Origin: Lentinula raphanica
Taxonomy: Eukaryota > Basidiomycota > Agaricomycetes > Agaricales > Omphalotaceae
NCBI GenBank assembly: GCA_027919835.1
Contig: JANVFP010000005.1
Coordinates: 1,690,380-1,754,379, forward strand
Direction of reading: 5' to 3'
Length of the DNA stretch: 64,000 nt
A program made the position numbers and the translations under genes. Position 1 is the first letter of the stretch. Each line of letters opens with the position of its first letter. The notes below the pieces were generated by a model, which was not told the DNA's origin, made no database searches, and saw only the letters and a list, made by a program, of their open reading frames with translations. Positions 1 to 12,525 of this stretch are shown piece after piece.

Positions 1-3000
1 ATGAATTTGAGTAGGAGTTAGACACCGTGAGTAGAAAAGTAAGTAGGCGGTAGATTTCTGCACGAAAAGTGACGCTATAGTGAGGACTTGAGGACATCAG
101 AGGACATCTAAAAGCTCCATATACACATTCTAAACAAGCCTGAAAAGCGACATTCACCCTCATTTACCGGGACTCGGTCGTTCTTTTAGACCTTCGAACT
201 CAGGCTCCGACGTCGGATAAAATGCTTGTTCTACTTTTTAGGGCGCTCTCGAGTGCTTGAAGCTTGAAGGTTGACTAAAATGAGGGCAGCTCCGAGTCCC
301 GACCTGACCAGTCCAGTGAGTCCACGATTCCAAAATTGGCGGGGACCTGAATTGTGAAACCTCTGAAGCTTTACATATCGTGGCAGGCGTCGCAAGAGGT
401 CGCAAGCGAACGAGCCTTGATTCAGTTTTATGCCCTACTTCTACGTTGAACGTTCCTCGAAGACGATTCAAACGACCAACTTTCGAGTCTTGAAAACAGA
501 GCACCCTCAGTGATCAGGACTTAGTAGGAGCCAAGAGAAGCGACTTTCTGAACTTCAAAGACCGTTCGTCCCGGATTCCAGCAGATAGATCTTCAGTCAA
601 TTGTCAACAACGTCAGAAGACGCTAAACTATAGTCTGTACTAATTTGTTCTCCCTAGATATCAACGATTAAACGGAGAATCTAACTCTTGTGTGGAACAC
701 GAACCACGGTAAAAATCAAGTTGGTGATGTAAGTGATGCGAATCAGGATACTCTGAGTACAGTACTTAAGTACTGTAGAGGATCAATATCAATACTTATG
801 TAGCTACTAACACTACAAGCGTCAAGCACGCTCTTGAGTAGAGTACATCCTAGTACATCATTTGTGCAAAAGCGTGGTTTTTGATATCTACCCTCAGAAG
901 GCCACGATGTGCGAAATAACCACCGCACGCAAAAGGCGGGCAAAGAGAAATCTTGATGTCCCCTTAAGGTGAAATACTCATCTTGCCGCTTTACGGACTG
1001 CATCCATGAAAATCTGCCCAGCTAAGCATCTAACCATGCATTTGCATATCAAGGCATACACTGGCTACGTGAATTTGAGATGAGGGATCAGTGAGAACTT
1101 TTGAGAATATGAAAATTATGCATTCCCATACCTCTGGCGTGGTCTCCAAATCAGAATCTTGAAGTAGAGAAGTCGGAATTGAAAATGAGAAGAAGACACG
1201 GGGAAGAAATCGGAATGAATCAATGATGCATCGATAACGGTTCAAGGCTGTGTTCAAGGTCTTTCAAGGAGATTCAAGGTCGGTCGAGGTCGAAAAACGA
1301 GGGCACGAAAATCTGTACAAGTCGCGATTTTGGCGCATTCGTTACCAGTGACCACTGAGTATTGAGCAATGGGACATGTCTTACCAGGCCTTACCCAGGA
1401 GTGCCTGAAACTCATAAGTCCTGGTAGATACATCATATCGATGTTATTTTTCCAAGTTCCGTGTACCAGTGAAGGAATAATGCCCTATCCAAACTCGGTA
1501 CCCTCAATTCCAGTGCTGAGCTGTGTATCTGACTACAGCGAGAAGACCGACTGTAACAATGATGCGCGAGTATACCCTGATAAATCGGATCAGTACAGAT
1601 CAGTACTAATGTCGCAGTTACGATAGACAACATAGGCACAAAAATGAGAAACACTTATCGAGAACTGTCCAAAAGTTCATGCATGTGAAGCCATCATTCA
1701 TCTCGAAGTATGAACTTCACCAGGATTGACTCAAGAAATTGCACGATACTTGGAGAGGCAGAGTGGCATAATCCGGAAAATCGATTCCGATGAGGTTGTT
1801 CCCGACAAAACAAGAATCATCTGAACAGCAAACAATCGTTATGCTGAAAAAAGTACTAGAGTCTAGCTCGGCAGTACTTTGCGAATCGCGATGGCTATGC
1901 AGATTGTTCATGAAAGCGGGACCATATCCATCTGGACGTGAACAATGTTAATACGCTTGGAGAGTGTCAGTATGTCACTCAAACGTCGCTACATACATCA
2001 TATGCCCTCATACGCCTTGCCACTTTTAGTCGCTACTAAGAGTTAGTGCATGACGGAAAGGATCTGATATTGTGCCCGTGGTTGAGCACAGTGCCGCAGA
2101 GTATGAGAAAACGGAAGTTGGGTCTGGATCCGAATCCCGGTCCCGCATTTTAGTAACAATCCCAGTGAGCGCTCCACTACCTGAGTTAAGTTCGTGGATA
2201 GGCTGAGTGGATAGCTAGACGACTTGAATCACTGTCAGAATCCACGTCAGTTGATATTCCATAGAAAGAAATATGAACGGTGAACTCCAACTTTACTACT
2301 GGTACATATGCAGATTTCTTACAATTTGTCCTCAGTCCTCATTTCAGGAAGACTGAGTAGTCATGACAATATGCCAGTGATGATTGTTAGTTTCGTTCAG
2401 ACTCCAGAGCACGTAATGTGTCTGTTGGTTCAACCCGACTACTCTGAGAAGAGGGTAAATGAACATCGACAGTCATTGTCAAACTCCGGCTATATGAAAG
2501 ACAGCTCACCAGGATGCCATGGGGGAGATACCAGATGCATGCCGCTGCAAGACCCAACGAGCATGTATATTCGATGTGTACCAAATGGCAGACTTGTCAG
2601 TGAAAAGCAGCTAAATCTAATACTAAATGGCGAGTCCCGAACTGTGGTACCTTCACAAGCATCTTCGAGACAGAATCTGCAGCAAATTCGCTACTAAGTG
2701 CGATTACATCCGTTGAGCGAGAGAAGTGGGAGTGCTCAAGATGTGTTTGTTCATCCATCGAAATTCGAATACACGATGGTTGATGAGAGAGTTTGAGCGC
2801 TTGCCAAGCGCTTGTTCCAACTTCCAGGCTCCAGGCTCCAGCTACTTTAGTCTCCCACGCTTACTTACTTCCCTACATACTTACGATTTTGAAAGGCTAT
2901 ACTTACCAGACTCCAAGAGGCAAGCCGAACACCATTCTTCAGAAGGTTTCCAACTGTAGCAAAGGGTGATACATAATGCAAGCTGATTGGACGCAAAAAC

Positions 3001-3051
3001 CTTGAGGCACTTCGGTCATTCAACTACACAGCTTGTTCCACAACCCTCACC
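1..3051. other. No recognisable gene
   Basis: I read both strands of this stretch and found only short open frames without recognisable motifs, plausible splice structure or codon regularity. There is no clear LTR, TIR or tandem array. The sequence is moderately AT-rich and has many AGTACT/GTAC-type short words, for example around 760-860. It may be decayed mobile DNA or the end of a gene outside the window. The last 100 bases should hold the promoter of the nucleoside hydrolase that starts at 3052. Confidence 0.5.
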
Positions 3052-4730
3052 ATGACCCACCATCTTCCAGGAAAGATACCAGTGATTTTTGATACAGATC
3101 CCGGCGTGGATGATATTATTGCGCTGTAAGCTGTGTCGACCTTGGATAATCATGGTATCTGTCGAACTGACTGGATCTGTCAGACTGTTTGCTCTTTCTT
3201 CGCCAGAAATCAACGTTCTGGCTATCCTTGTGTCGTATGGTTTGTTATCATCTTTCCTCTAGTGCCTTCAGTCAATGTTCACTCCTGTATGCTGCGTAGG
3301 AAATACTGACGCTGCTCATGCTTAGTTCGTCCAAAGGTTGCGTCCTACATTAGTAATACTGACCACAGCCATCCACTTAGCTCCAATGTCCTGAAAACGT
3401 ACCAGGTAATACAGAGGCACATGGAACTCTATCCTGAGGATGCGGCTCGGTACCCCAATTTCTTCAACAGGATCAAAACAATCGTTTGTCGCGGAAGCGA
3501 TGGACCTCTTCAAGGTGAATTGCACAGTGCTTCCTATTTTCACGGAAGGTCAGATACCAATCCCGGTCGGGATCGAGTCATTTGATCTCTACATAGCTAA
3601 TAGTAACCGTATTTTTAGGGACGGTCTGGGAAATATCCACGAGCGTCATACAGAGTTCGACGTGAGCGGCTATCCCGAGCAGCTCGAGTGCACAGATGAA
3701 TCAGGTATCGATGTGGCGTTGAGGCTTCTTCGAGAGCACGAAGCTCGAAACATCACGCACATTGCGGTTGGTCCTCTCACGAATCTCGCTCGGATGATGC
3801 AGAAAGACAGTGAGCTCGTCTCGACCAGGGTGGGACGAGTGATATGCATGGGTGGTGCGTTGGACGTACCTGGGAACACGAGTCCCGTCGCGGAGTGTAA
3901 GTTCACTTTCGACAGTTCTTTTTTTCTGGTTGTATCTAAGAACTGTACTAATGCTTCAAGCTTGAACGTTTTGAACAGTCAACTTCTACGCAGACCCTTT
4001 TGCAGTGCGCGATCTGCTCGGTTCCAAATCCCCATATACATTCCCTCTTCCGTTGGAACGCTTTCTGTTGCTCCCTCTCGATATCACAACCCCCCATCAA
4101 CTGCCATTCTCCTTGTACCAAGAACGCGTTGACCCGTGCTTCGATTCTTCCAATGCTTCCGCGAAACCAATCACTCATTTCACATCCTCTTTCTTGGAAC
4201 ATACTCGCAAAGTCATGAACGAGTATGAGAGTGATGCCATGGAATTGCACGATATTGTAGCTGTGGTGTGCGATCGCGTATCCACCTTTTTCAGATGAGT
4301 CCCGTTTCATGACAAACGCTGCCCCAGGTTGGAAAGCGATCAAGAGGCTGTTTGACATCGAATGGTGCGTTGTATGCGGTTGCCATCTTGATTCCAGATA
4401 CAGCAGTTCACAATGATGACTACTTACAGTACAGGAGAGCTCACTCGTGGGATGCTCGTAGTAGATAGACGCAACGACAAAACCGCATATGCTCCAGGTG
4501 CCAACAGAGCACAAGTACAAGCGCAATTGGAGAAAGCAAACTGGGCAGGCGGAAATCTAGAGTCAGTTGCGCTACCAGCTCAGGTGGAAGTGGAATCAGC
4601 TTCTCAGATGAAGAATGACGCAAAAGGCAGCCATCGTGGTGTTTGGTGTGTTTCGGAGACTCCGGGGCCAGAAGCTCTGTTGAAAACCTTGCTGGAAAGA
4701 GTGTGGGGTATAGTCGATCAGACACCCTAG
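3052..4730 (+). CDS. Nucleoside hydrolase (inosine/uridine-preferring), apparently frameshifted
   Basis: This family hydrolyses the N-glycosidic bond of ribonucleosides in purine and pyrimidine salvage in the cytosol. The first exon carries the Ca-binding signature DTDPGVDD near residues 11-18, preceded by PVIF. Later exons show the NTD segment, the YFHGRDGLGNI segment, the GPLTNLA motif, and a final ELTRGM...VDRR segment. My model has exons 3052-3125, 3184-3239, 3326-3548, 3619-3896, 3979-4364 and 4430-4730. Exons 4 to 6 join in phase with conserved residues across the joins (HGRDGLG, EFNFYADP, TGELTRG). Two oddities remain. Around 3300-3350 two competing NTD-like segments exist, so that splice is uncertain. 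Near 4268-4273 the frame must shift to reach the conserved PGWKAIKRLFDIE segment. No intron rescues this, so it is either a decaying gene or a sequencing error. Family assignment is firm; integrity is doubtful. It converges on GOT1. Confidence 0.75.
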
Positions 4731-5007
4731 CTCATACGCCGGGCTTGACCCTGTTCTTCAAGGAGGCTCGGGAACAAGGAAGACGATCGATGAACAGCTG
4801 GTTGTATGATTTCTTGATGGGGGGAAGATGAACGGATCTATACATACATATTTGCTTGAGCTTGGATTAGAGATAATATATAGCACCGGTATGACACAGC
4901 AACAAAGATGAACTCTGTACTTTGTGCAGTGATGTGGAACTAGAAGCTGAGCGATATTCAACGTCTTTCGTGAAAGGTCGGAGAAAAACACATTGATTGA
5001 GCTTTGG

Positions 5008-5685
5008 TTATACAGCAGATGTTCGAGACCCTGAAATCTTGTCTACTACCTGCATAAAGATCATTGGCATTGGCAAGGAATATGCATACAGCGAACGAGG
5101 GAACTCACCGTACGAATCCCAGGTAGCGACAGTACTGTCCCAATGAAAGGTAACTGTCTCATGAAAGTTATCACGACAGGGAAGAAGTCTCTGCGGATGA
5201 ACAGTGAATAATGAGATAACGAGGAGAATAGAAGTAGTAGTAGTAGTATAAACACGTACCCAAACAAATTCAAGAACCCAAATGTTTCTATGATCATCCC
5301 AAAGAACGGCCATTTGAAAAAGACCAGTAGTATCCCTCCTATGAAACATATCGTCCCTCGAAGTTTCTCCTTGCGCGCGAAAAAGTAGAAGGTTTTTCGG
5401 GGACCGATGATGAGGGTGAGCCCAGAGACGAATAAAATCTGAGAATGCAAATGGTCAGCCGCAAGGAAGGAAGGAAGGAAGAGATATGTCCAACATTGAC
5501 CACATACGTTACCAAGAGCCAGCAGAGCCCCATCAAAGAAGAGCATGACGCCCAAGAGCATAAAGAGAGCACCGAAAGTTGTGAGGGCTACCCCAATTTC
5601 TGTGAAACATTGTAAACTTGCAATTCTGGATGCGAATTCGAAGGAAGGATGTAGGCTGCTTACTTTGTCCGTCTGTAAGCCACAT
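5008..5685 (-). CDS. GOT1: Got1 vesicle transport protein
   Basis: Got1/Sft2-type proteins are small tetraspanning membrane proteins of the Golgi and ER that facilitate fusion of transport vesicles. The product is 138 aa, the usual length, and starts MWLTDGQKIGVALT. Four hydrophobic segments lie at about residues 9-29, 33-50, 66-86 and 92-114. The family-typical GPRKTFYFF segment follows segment 2, with KLRGT just after it. Exons, read on the minus strand, are 5685-5664, 5599-5508, 5438-5260, 5190-5109 and 5049-5008. All junctions are GT-AG and the total of 417 nt is a whole number of codons. The gene diverges from the short-chain dehydrogenase at 6010 and converges with the nucleoside hydrolase. 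Nothing looks damaged. Confidence 0.95.
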
Positions 5686-6009
5686 TTTGTTGAGCCTTCG
5701 AGAACTGGTTTACAGCAATCAGTCGATATGAAGAGATTCAAGAGCAGACTGAGCTGCAAACGCGTGCGTCACGGTCTAAGTATGTGCGCCGCTGGCGATG
5801 ACAGGAAGTCGTGGAAGTACTTTGACACGTGAGTTGGGTGAAGCGCCAAAGGTCCCAGAAAGTTAAGCGCCTACGTCTAAAAATGGAAATATCCGATCAA
5901 ATTCGTATCACGTAGTTTATCCATGGCCATGGGGTTTCGTCACTCGCGGCATCGAAGACTTGGACGAAAGATTTATGCTCCTGAACAAAAAACTTATTCC
6001 CCTCTCACC
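5686..6009. promoter_or_regulatory. Divergent intergenic region GOT1 / SDR
   Basis: This 324-bp gap separates two head-to-head genes and must contain both promoters. I see no obvious TATA box. An ATG-containing open leader at 5923-6009 is in frame with the dehydrogenase, but the conserved protein starts at 6010, so I treat the leader as UTR or an alternative start. Confidence 0.4.
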
Positions 6010-7500
6010 ATGGGTCGTCTTACCATATGGCGCTTCATCCGCGAACAATACCAAACATTCAAGCCAGTCGAGAAAGTCGACTTGACAGGCAAGACCGTCG
6101 TCGTCACCGGTGGAAATGGCGGTCTCGGGTTCGAGGCTGCGAAGCATTTCGCTACGATGAATCCGAGTAGGTTGATCATAACGTGTCGGAGCGAGGAGAA
6201 GGGCAAAGCAGCACTTTCTAGTAAGTCGACAGTCAACGAGTCGGACCAAGTTTTTCCTTTCTTTCTCTCAGCTTCTCTCAGCGATTCTTCAGTACTTACT
6301 ACATAGTACTCACGATTGCTGTTCATATTATGACAGAAATCTCGCAAGACACTGGCTACACCAAAGCCGAAGCTTGGGCTCTCGATCTCGCTCGGTTCGC
6401 TTCTGTGCGCGAGTTTGCGGATCGGTTCGAACGCGAAGGTGGTGGCCGCCTTGATATATTGGTAGAGAACGCTGGTATGATCGGTACGTCCTCGTATGAG
6501 AAGACGGAGGATGGATACTCGACTATGTGAGTCTCGATTATAGACCGTGACGCTATTGATCCCCCCCCCCCATCTCATTTGCCTTTGTGCCTTTCAGTTT
6601 ACAGACCAACGACATCGGTCCCTCCCTCCACACGCTCCTGCTCCTTCCCTACCTAGTCAAAACTGCGGAAGAGCACAATACGAAACCAAGGATTGTCCTT
6701 GTGTCGAGTGATGTGCATTACTGGTCTTTAAGCGATCAGAGTAAAAAGTTTGCTCACCAGCCTAATATCATCGACGCCATGTCCAGTGTGGAGTACTACA
6801 ACAAAGTGTAAGTGGGATCTAATCTACATAATTAAAGGAATTCTTTTCAATCAACCAAAAGTCTAACGGTCGCTATTTCGTGTCTTTTCTGTGCAGGCCT
6901 GTAAATCATCATTACTTTGACTCCAAACGTATGTCCCGGGCCACGCTTGATTTGAATTAAAAAAAAAGTCCTCATTCATTGACCCCTCCTCCCCAATCCA
7001 TGATCGATCCCAGTGCTCAACATATTCTTCGTACGCGCTCTCCAAGCCCGCCTCGCTAAATACCCCTCTATCATCGTCGACGCCGTGAATCCGGGATACT
7101 GCTACAGTGGATTCCGCTCCAACCTCACGGGGATCAGAGCCTTCCTCGATCGGATCATGGAAAGCCTTCTCGCGATGACGACCGAGGAGGGGGGCCGGCA
7201 GATTGTTTGGGCTGCTGTAGGGGGGAAAGGCTCGGAAGGCTCGGAAGGCTCGGAAGAGAAGCTGAAAGCGGGGTATGTTTCGTTTGGGCAAGTCGTCGAA
7301 CCGAGTGATTTTTCGATTAGCGAGGAAGGAAGGGAGCTTGAGGAGAAATATTGGGTAAGGTCATATTGTCACGGACGTCGTGCGTACGACTCAATCTCTC
7401 ATCTCTCATCCTTTTCTTTGTGCAGAACCAACAATTGGACGTTCTGAAAGGGGTAGACCCACGGGTGAAGCAGATTGTTGACCAGTATCTGATTCTTTGA
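6010..7500 (+). CDS. Short-chain dehydrogenase/reductase (retinol dehydrogenase-like)
   Basis: NAD(P)-dependent oxidoreductase of the classical SDR superfamily; the substrate cannot be deduced. The 352-aa model shows the Rossmann nucleotide-binding motif TGGNGGLG at residues 33-40, NAG near residue 113, a VLVSSDVHY strand with the likely catalytic serine, and a YFDSK segment that matches the YxxxK active-site motif. NPGYCYSGF follows. Exons are 6010-6220, 6337-6526, 6598-6807, 6897-6928, 7014-7354 and 7426-7500, together 1059 nt. A 32-nt exon encodes the YFDSK segment. Start 6010 is chosen because MGRLTIWRFIREQ is typical of fungal members; an in-frame ATG also exists at 5926. Exon 5 has a short GSEGSEGSE repeat at 7229-7257. 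The 3' part of this gene was copied downstream, see 7828-8125. Confidence 0.88.
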
Positions 7501-7827
7501 AGGGGCCAAGAGGTTCATAGAGAGGGTTACACCTGATTGTATACAACAAATACGAGAATGGGATTTGATTTGGCTTGGAAGGAGAAACTGGCTACATTAC
7601 CTGTGCATGCATGGGCTGTTTTGCTTGGTTTCTCGAGGGTACATAGCACGTCAAGGCAATAAAGTGCAAGCTGGTACATCGTGATAACTTACTAACGTAC
7701 ATGTACATATGTGAGATGGAAGAGACGTGTAAAGAACGGATGGCTGGTTTGTATATGTTGAGACTCAGATATGCGTGTCTGGAAAGACGGATGAATCATT
7801 CTCATTCGGAGTTGGTGCTGAACGCGA

Positions 7828-8125
7828 ACGCTGAACATGTTCTTCGTTATCATCATCAACGCCGTTGATACCCAGGCTAAGGCTGCTGGGCTACTGCTAC
7901 AGTGGATTCCCGCTCAAACCTCACAGAAGTGACTACGTGGCGCACGACTCACCTGCGCATGTGGTTTGCCAGCCTTTGGCTTTTTGTTCAAGGGTTACAG
8001 AACACTGTGCTGGTGTAGCCTCTACAGAAAGGTACATTTGCGATAAGTTATTAATGTACAATGGTTTTGGAGGTGTGAAGAACGATACGAGGAAGAAAAG
8101 AAACAGAGGATAATGACAGCTTGAG
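7828..8125 (+). pseudogene. Decayed duplicate of the SDR exon 5 and 3' flank
   Basis: Positions 7828-7930 repeat, with many changes and indels, the SDR exon-5 stretch around 7014-7130. Both contain a 17-base TACTGCTACAGTGGATT block followed by a C-rich CTC(C/A)AACCTCAC segment. Further on, 8030-8090 resembles the SDR 3' flank at 7670-7740 (GGTACAT, GATAA(C/G)TTA(C/T)TAA, GTGTAAAGAACG versus GTGAAGAACG), in the same order. So one tandem duplication covering the 3' end of the gene has decayed. It has no usable reading frame. The remaining stretch 7501-8217 shows no other gene. Confidence 0.65.
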
Positions 8126-8217
8126 TCTGGAAAGCATGAGGGTAGAGTTCTGGTGGAAAAGTACGGAAAAACTCACATATACAAGTCAGATAAGTCACCA
8201 TGAAGAGAAAGAAATGT

Positions 8218-9389
8218 TCACCTCCGAGCAGTGAGTTTAGCGTGTCTCACGCGGTCGTAACTCTCTCTCAGAGGCGTCCGATGGGCCAAGGTAGTAAGGT
8301 GATTGGACAGATAGGGAGGAGGAAGGAAGGCATGAACACCGACTGTGTGGAACTGAGGATGACTGGGCGGAGGGAAAACGACGGAGAGACGTTGGGGACT
8401 TGGAGGACGCGTGGCAGGGATATGGGCCAGGGAAGAAATTGCAGCAGAGGAAGAGGAAGTGGAGATGGTGGAGATGGTTCGAGTGCGAATTTGACTCTGC
8501 CGTGGTGGTTCGCGTAGAGCGGGAAGGGTGGCTACGGAATGAGCAGAGGATATAGATGTGCGTCTTGATGGGAGCGAAGGTGAAGGGGGAGAACGACCGA
8601 TGGTGGTTGTGGGTGAGGAAGAAAGCTGACGGGGTTGTTCAAAGGAGAGAGGGGCCGAGGCGACATCAGAGGTGATGGCGAGGGGGGCGAGTTTATTAGA
8701 GGGGATGGCAAAGGATTGACCTCGGATGAGGGGGTGGGGTCGGAGAGGCTCATGTCTACTGGAGATGGAATGGGTAGATGGAGGACGAGTAGAAGGACGA
8801 GGTTTATGAGAAGGACGACTGGGGACTGAGGGTACCATGTCACGTTTTAAGGATGAGACTGATGGAGGAGTAGGTTCTAATTGTGGCCCCCCTCTTTCTC
8901 TATCCATCATCTCTGTCGGTGACAACGACCTCTCAACCAACTTGGACACCCCCGGCGTCACTACCTCAGAGTCTGAGCCTTGGTTGCAATTCGGTGTGGC
9001 TGCACCACTTTCACTAGACACCCATTCATCTTCATCAGCTTCGTCGCTGGGACTAGACGCAATAATGAATCCCCTCTTGGTCTTTGTCGTCGGTGGACGT
9101 TTGGAAACTGGCTGTAGAGGCGCAAGTTGGTCTTTGGACGACAGCCTCTGCAACGTCGTTGTCCTTCCATGGTTCTATAAGAAGATGGTGTGAATTATAT
9201 CAACTGTATATAACAAACCGAGTTTACATCGTGTGTACCATTTTTCTTCGTCTGTGTTGGCTGCGGCTGTTTACTTGTGTTATTCTGAGTAAACTGCAAG
9301 TTGGCACCCAGTCTAGTTGCTGATGAGTTTCTGGAGAGCGCTCCGAGTCTCGAAGAGCTGCTTGTGCGATAGTGGGCCTTTGGGGCCAT
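8218..9389 (-). CDS. Serine/proline-rich disordered protein, unnamed
   Basis: Two exons, 9389-9228 and 9174-8218, join in phase 0 to encode 372 aa. The N-terminus (MAPKAHYRTSSSSRLG) is rich in S and R. It is followed by a conserved-looking segment, NHGRTTTLQRLSSKD, at the junction, then RGFIIASSP and an acidic DEWVSSESGAATP block near residues 85-110. The rest is low-complexity S/P/R sequence with many SP and RPP dipeptides, predicted to be disordered and phosphorylated. The block order resembles basidiomycete regulatory proteins annotated as TORC1-subunit (TCO89)-like, but I cannot confirm this and give no symbol. The gene diverges from UTP6 over 146 bp. Splicing and coding nature are well supported; function is unknown. 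Confidence 0.7.
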
Positions 9390-9535
9390 TGAGCAGATCG
9401 TAGTTCGGGTTTATCTGCAAATTTAAAAAGCTTGAGCTTCAGCCGCTTCGGCCCGATACCCCTGTTCAATACTGGGCGCTAATAACTTTTTTTTTTCTTT
9501 CTATCCTCACTACTTGTTATTTTTCATCTCACAAC

Positions 9536-12525
9536 ATGGAACGCGTTCAATTTCAACAAGAGCAGGCAAGAGATGATATACGACGCTAGACTACGTGTTT
9601 GACTCTCTTTTATTAGATGCTCGATGAGCTCAAAGATCTCGTCGACAAGAAAATATTCACCCTCGTGAGCCAGGGCTCTTCACGAAATCCAGCTCTTACA
9701 CTGAGAAAAGGACTACATAGGCTGAAACAAAACATATAATGAAGCAACGGTCAACCTACGAGGCAGCCCTCGTCCGACGTGTCGCCAAAAAATCCGACTT
9801 TATACGATATGCGTCGTACGAGATGGGCTTGGAACAGCTGAGAAGGAAACGAGTCGAGCGGTTGAGTATGTGTTACCCAGACAATGCCGTCAGGTTTATC
9901 CATCGCTCACAAAAAACATGCCTTTACATAGAAATACCAAAATCACCCATAACGATCTCGGACTACGCCCTCGTCCGCCGACAGTTTGATATCTTCGAAC
10001 GCGCAGTGAAGAGGTTCAAATCCGATGTCGGGCTTTGGATAGAGTATATCCAGCTCGCGAGGAGAGAAGGCGCACGGTCTAGGATAGGAAGAATCACTGC
10101 ACGGTACGGGCTCGCCTTCATCCTCACTCCTAAAGCTGATTTGGCCGACAGCGCTCTCCAACTCCACCCTCACGTCCCGACACTCTACATCCTCGCTGCA
10201 TCGCACGAGCTCGACCTCCGCTCACCATCCACCGCGCGAACCCTTCTCCAGCGGGGAATCAGACTGAACGAGAAAAGCGTGGAGATGTGGACAGAGTATG
10301 TGAGGATGGAGCTCGGGTTCGTCGAGAGCCTGAGACGAAGATGGGGGGTGCTTGGGATTGGGGAAGGGATGGGTGGGGAAGGAACGAGTGAGCCGCGGGA
10401 GATGACTGGAGATGATTCGGACGGTCACAAGGATCCGTTCCTGGATGTCGATGTCGATGTCGATATGGATGAAGATGCGAACCCGACGCCGGTACCGGCG
10501 GGAATTGGGGAGACCAGGGACGCAGAGTTGGAGTTGGAGTTGGAGACTCAGAGATGGGATCAGGAAGGAGACGAAGGGCAAATAGCGAGAAAACAGGTTC
10601 TTGATGGTGGAATAATCAAAGCTGTGATGGATAGTGCTGTTCAAGGTAAGCTTATCCAGAGTTCCTGTTCCATGCTGTTCCTCCCTTGTGATCTGGGTGA
10701 CGCCGGTCAACAGTGCCAATCACGATTCATGATTCGTGATTCTGGGTTGCTGTTTCAGCGCCTGGCATTCATATCATGTTCGAATCATGTTCATCGAACG
10801 AATCACGGTTGTTGGCATGGTCGCTTGATTGAAATATCTTCCCGTTCCAACGAAATACTCAACTGATGCAAAAACGTTTTTTTTTTTTTTACTTCGTGTA
10901 GCCCTGCCCCAAATTGAACTATTTGAATCATTGAACGGGTTGATCACGACGTATCCCTCAACCCCGATTTTACGGAAAACACTTATCAGTCATCTAGATG
11001 ACCTCCTCCGGTCAACGCTCCCTCGTCATCCGCGTGCGATAGAGATCCGATACACGCGTCTGCTGACGGGTTCCGGTTCTGGTTCTTCATCATCCAATCC
11101 AAATACGTCTGTCGAGGCACTACGAGGACGCGCGCTGATTGAAGGCGTGCGCAGCGCCAATGAGATGCTGATGCACATCATGTCAGAAACACAGGAGGAA
11201 TCAGTATGTCAAGTTTACGCTCAGTTCGCCCTGGATTGGTGCGGACAGGACTCTGTTGTTAGCCATCCCGATGAAAACCTAGTGAGTCCCGTCGCACCTT
11301 TAGTTTTATATATATTTTTTGGCATTCGCTAGCTCCGCACGAGAAAGAGCCTGAAAGACTAGGTCACTAATAGTGGCTGCTGGCTGGGCTTGTGATTTTA
11401 TGATTTATGATTTTATGATTTGTTCGTGATTCACTTCGGCTTCGCGCTTCCAGTTGGGGGTAAATCCACTACGACAAGTAGTCGTGTTGCGAAGGATGAA
11501 CTGTTTAACTTTTTTTCTTTTTCATCATGGCATATGAACCAAAGCGGACTAGACTGGCACACTAAAACAAACTAACGCGAACCCAATCACACCAGAAACT
11601 TTACGTGCTCTCATCACTGCAGGCACTGATCCACCGGCAAAAGTCATCATCATCATCATCAACCTCGCCCTCCTTACTTTCCGCACACATCAAGTTGATG
11701 ACAGAGGCAGCTCAGCGGGGAACCATCGAACCTGCCAAGGCATTGAACACGGCAAGAAAATACACGACGAGAGTTCCGAGTGAAGCTGGAGTCTGGCTCG
11801 CTAGGCTGGACGGGATGAAGGGTTTGAAACAAGGCTTGGATGCCGTTGGCAAAATATGGCGTGAAGCCAGGCGATCAGTATCCGGATCCCCAAAGGACGA
11901 AAATCTCATGCGTGTGTGGACGTGGGGTGTGTCAGGAGACATGGACCACGCTGGACGGTTGAGAGTCTATGAGGTAAAAACAAGTACAGATTATTATTGT
12001 AAAAGAGAAGCATTGTGACAATGTGTTTTTTTTCAGGATCTCCTAAATGAAAGTACAGGCGAGCCCTCGATTTATGAACACCTGCTTCTGGAATACGTTA
12101 CCGCGCTTCATGAGAGCCGTTGCAATAGACCAGGACCGACACCCGGATTGGGATCGGATTCGGATCAGGTTGCGAACGAGTCGGCGAAGGCGTTGGACAT
12201 GCAACGTCAACAATTGCGCCATATGCAAACCCGGTTTATTATTTCCGAAAAGGTATGGAAAAAAATGTTTCAGCTGGAAGAAACGATTGGGGATGCGACG
12301 TCGACTGTGCTGGAAGAAATATACGAACAGTGGCGAAAGACAGACGTGGTAGAAGCGACGATGGGATGGGCTCAGTGGTTATTAAAGAATGGGAAAGGAA
12401 AAGAAGCGAGTACGTTAATTGTGAGATCAAAAGGCTCGGTAGGGCAAAAGGAGCAGGAGGAATTGGAGAGAGAATGGGTGAGAGTTATTGAGAGGAAGGG
12501 GAAGGGGGGGGGCTGCGCAAGATAA
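9536..12525 (+). CDS. UTP6: U3 snoRNA-associated protein 6 (Utp6), HAT-repeat protein
   Basis: Utp6 belongs to the UTP-B complex of the small-subunit processome, which directs early 18S pre-rRNA processing in the nucleolus. The N-terminus (MERVQFQQEQ-MLDELKDLVDKKIF) and the segments YEAALVRRVAKKSDFIRYA, DYALVRRQFDIFERAVKRFK and VEMWTEYVRMELGFVE are characteristic and contain half-a-TPR (HAT) helices. Exons are 9536-9565, 9617-9664, 9721-9865, 9932-10103, 10152-10645, 10902-11281, 11596-11973 and 12037-12525, together 2136 nt, 711 aa. Intron 1 (9566-9616) begins with GC rather than GT. The middle part (about 10340-10620) is an acidic low-complexity insertion including a DVDVDVDMDED run. The C-terminal exon ends in a helical, charged region. 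Intact frame throughout. Confidence 0.92.

Noticed and set aside
2100..2155. tRNA-like B-box (GGATCCGAATCC) followed by an acceptor-like stretch and TTTT
   Set aside because: The T-loop lacks TTC, and I could not fold a matching acceptor stem, D-arm or anticodon arm upstream.
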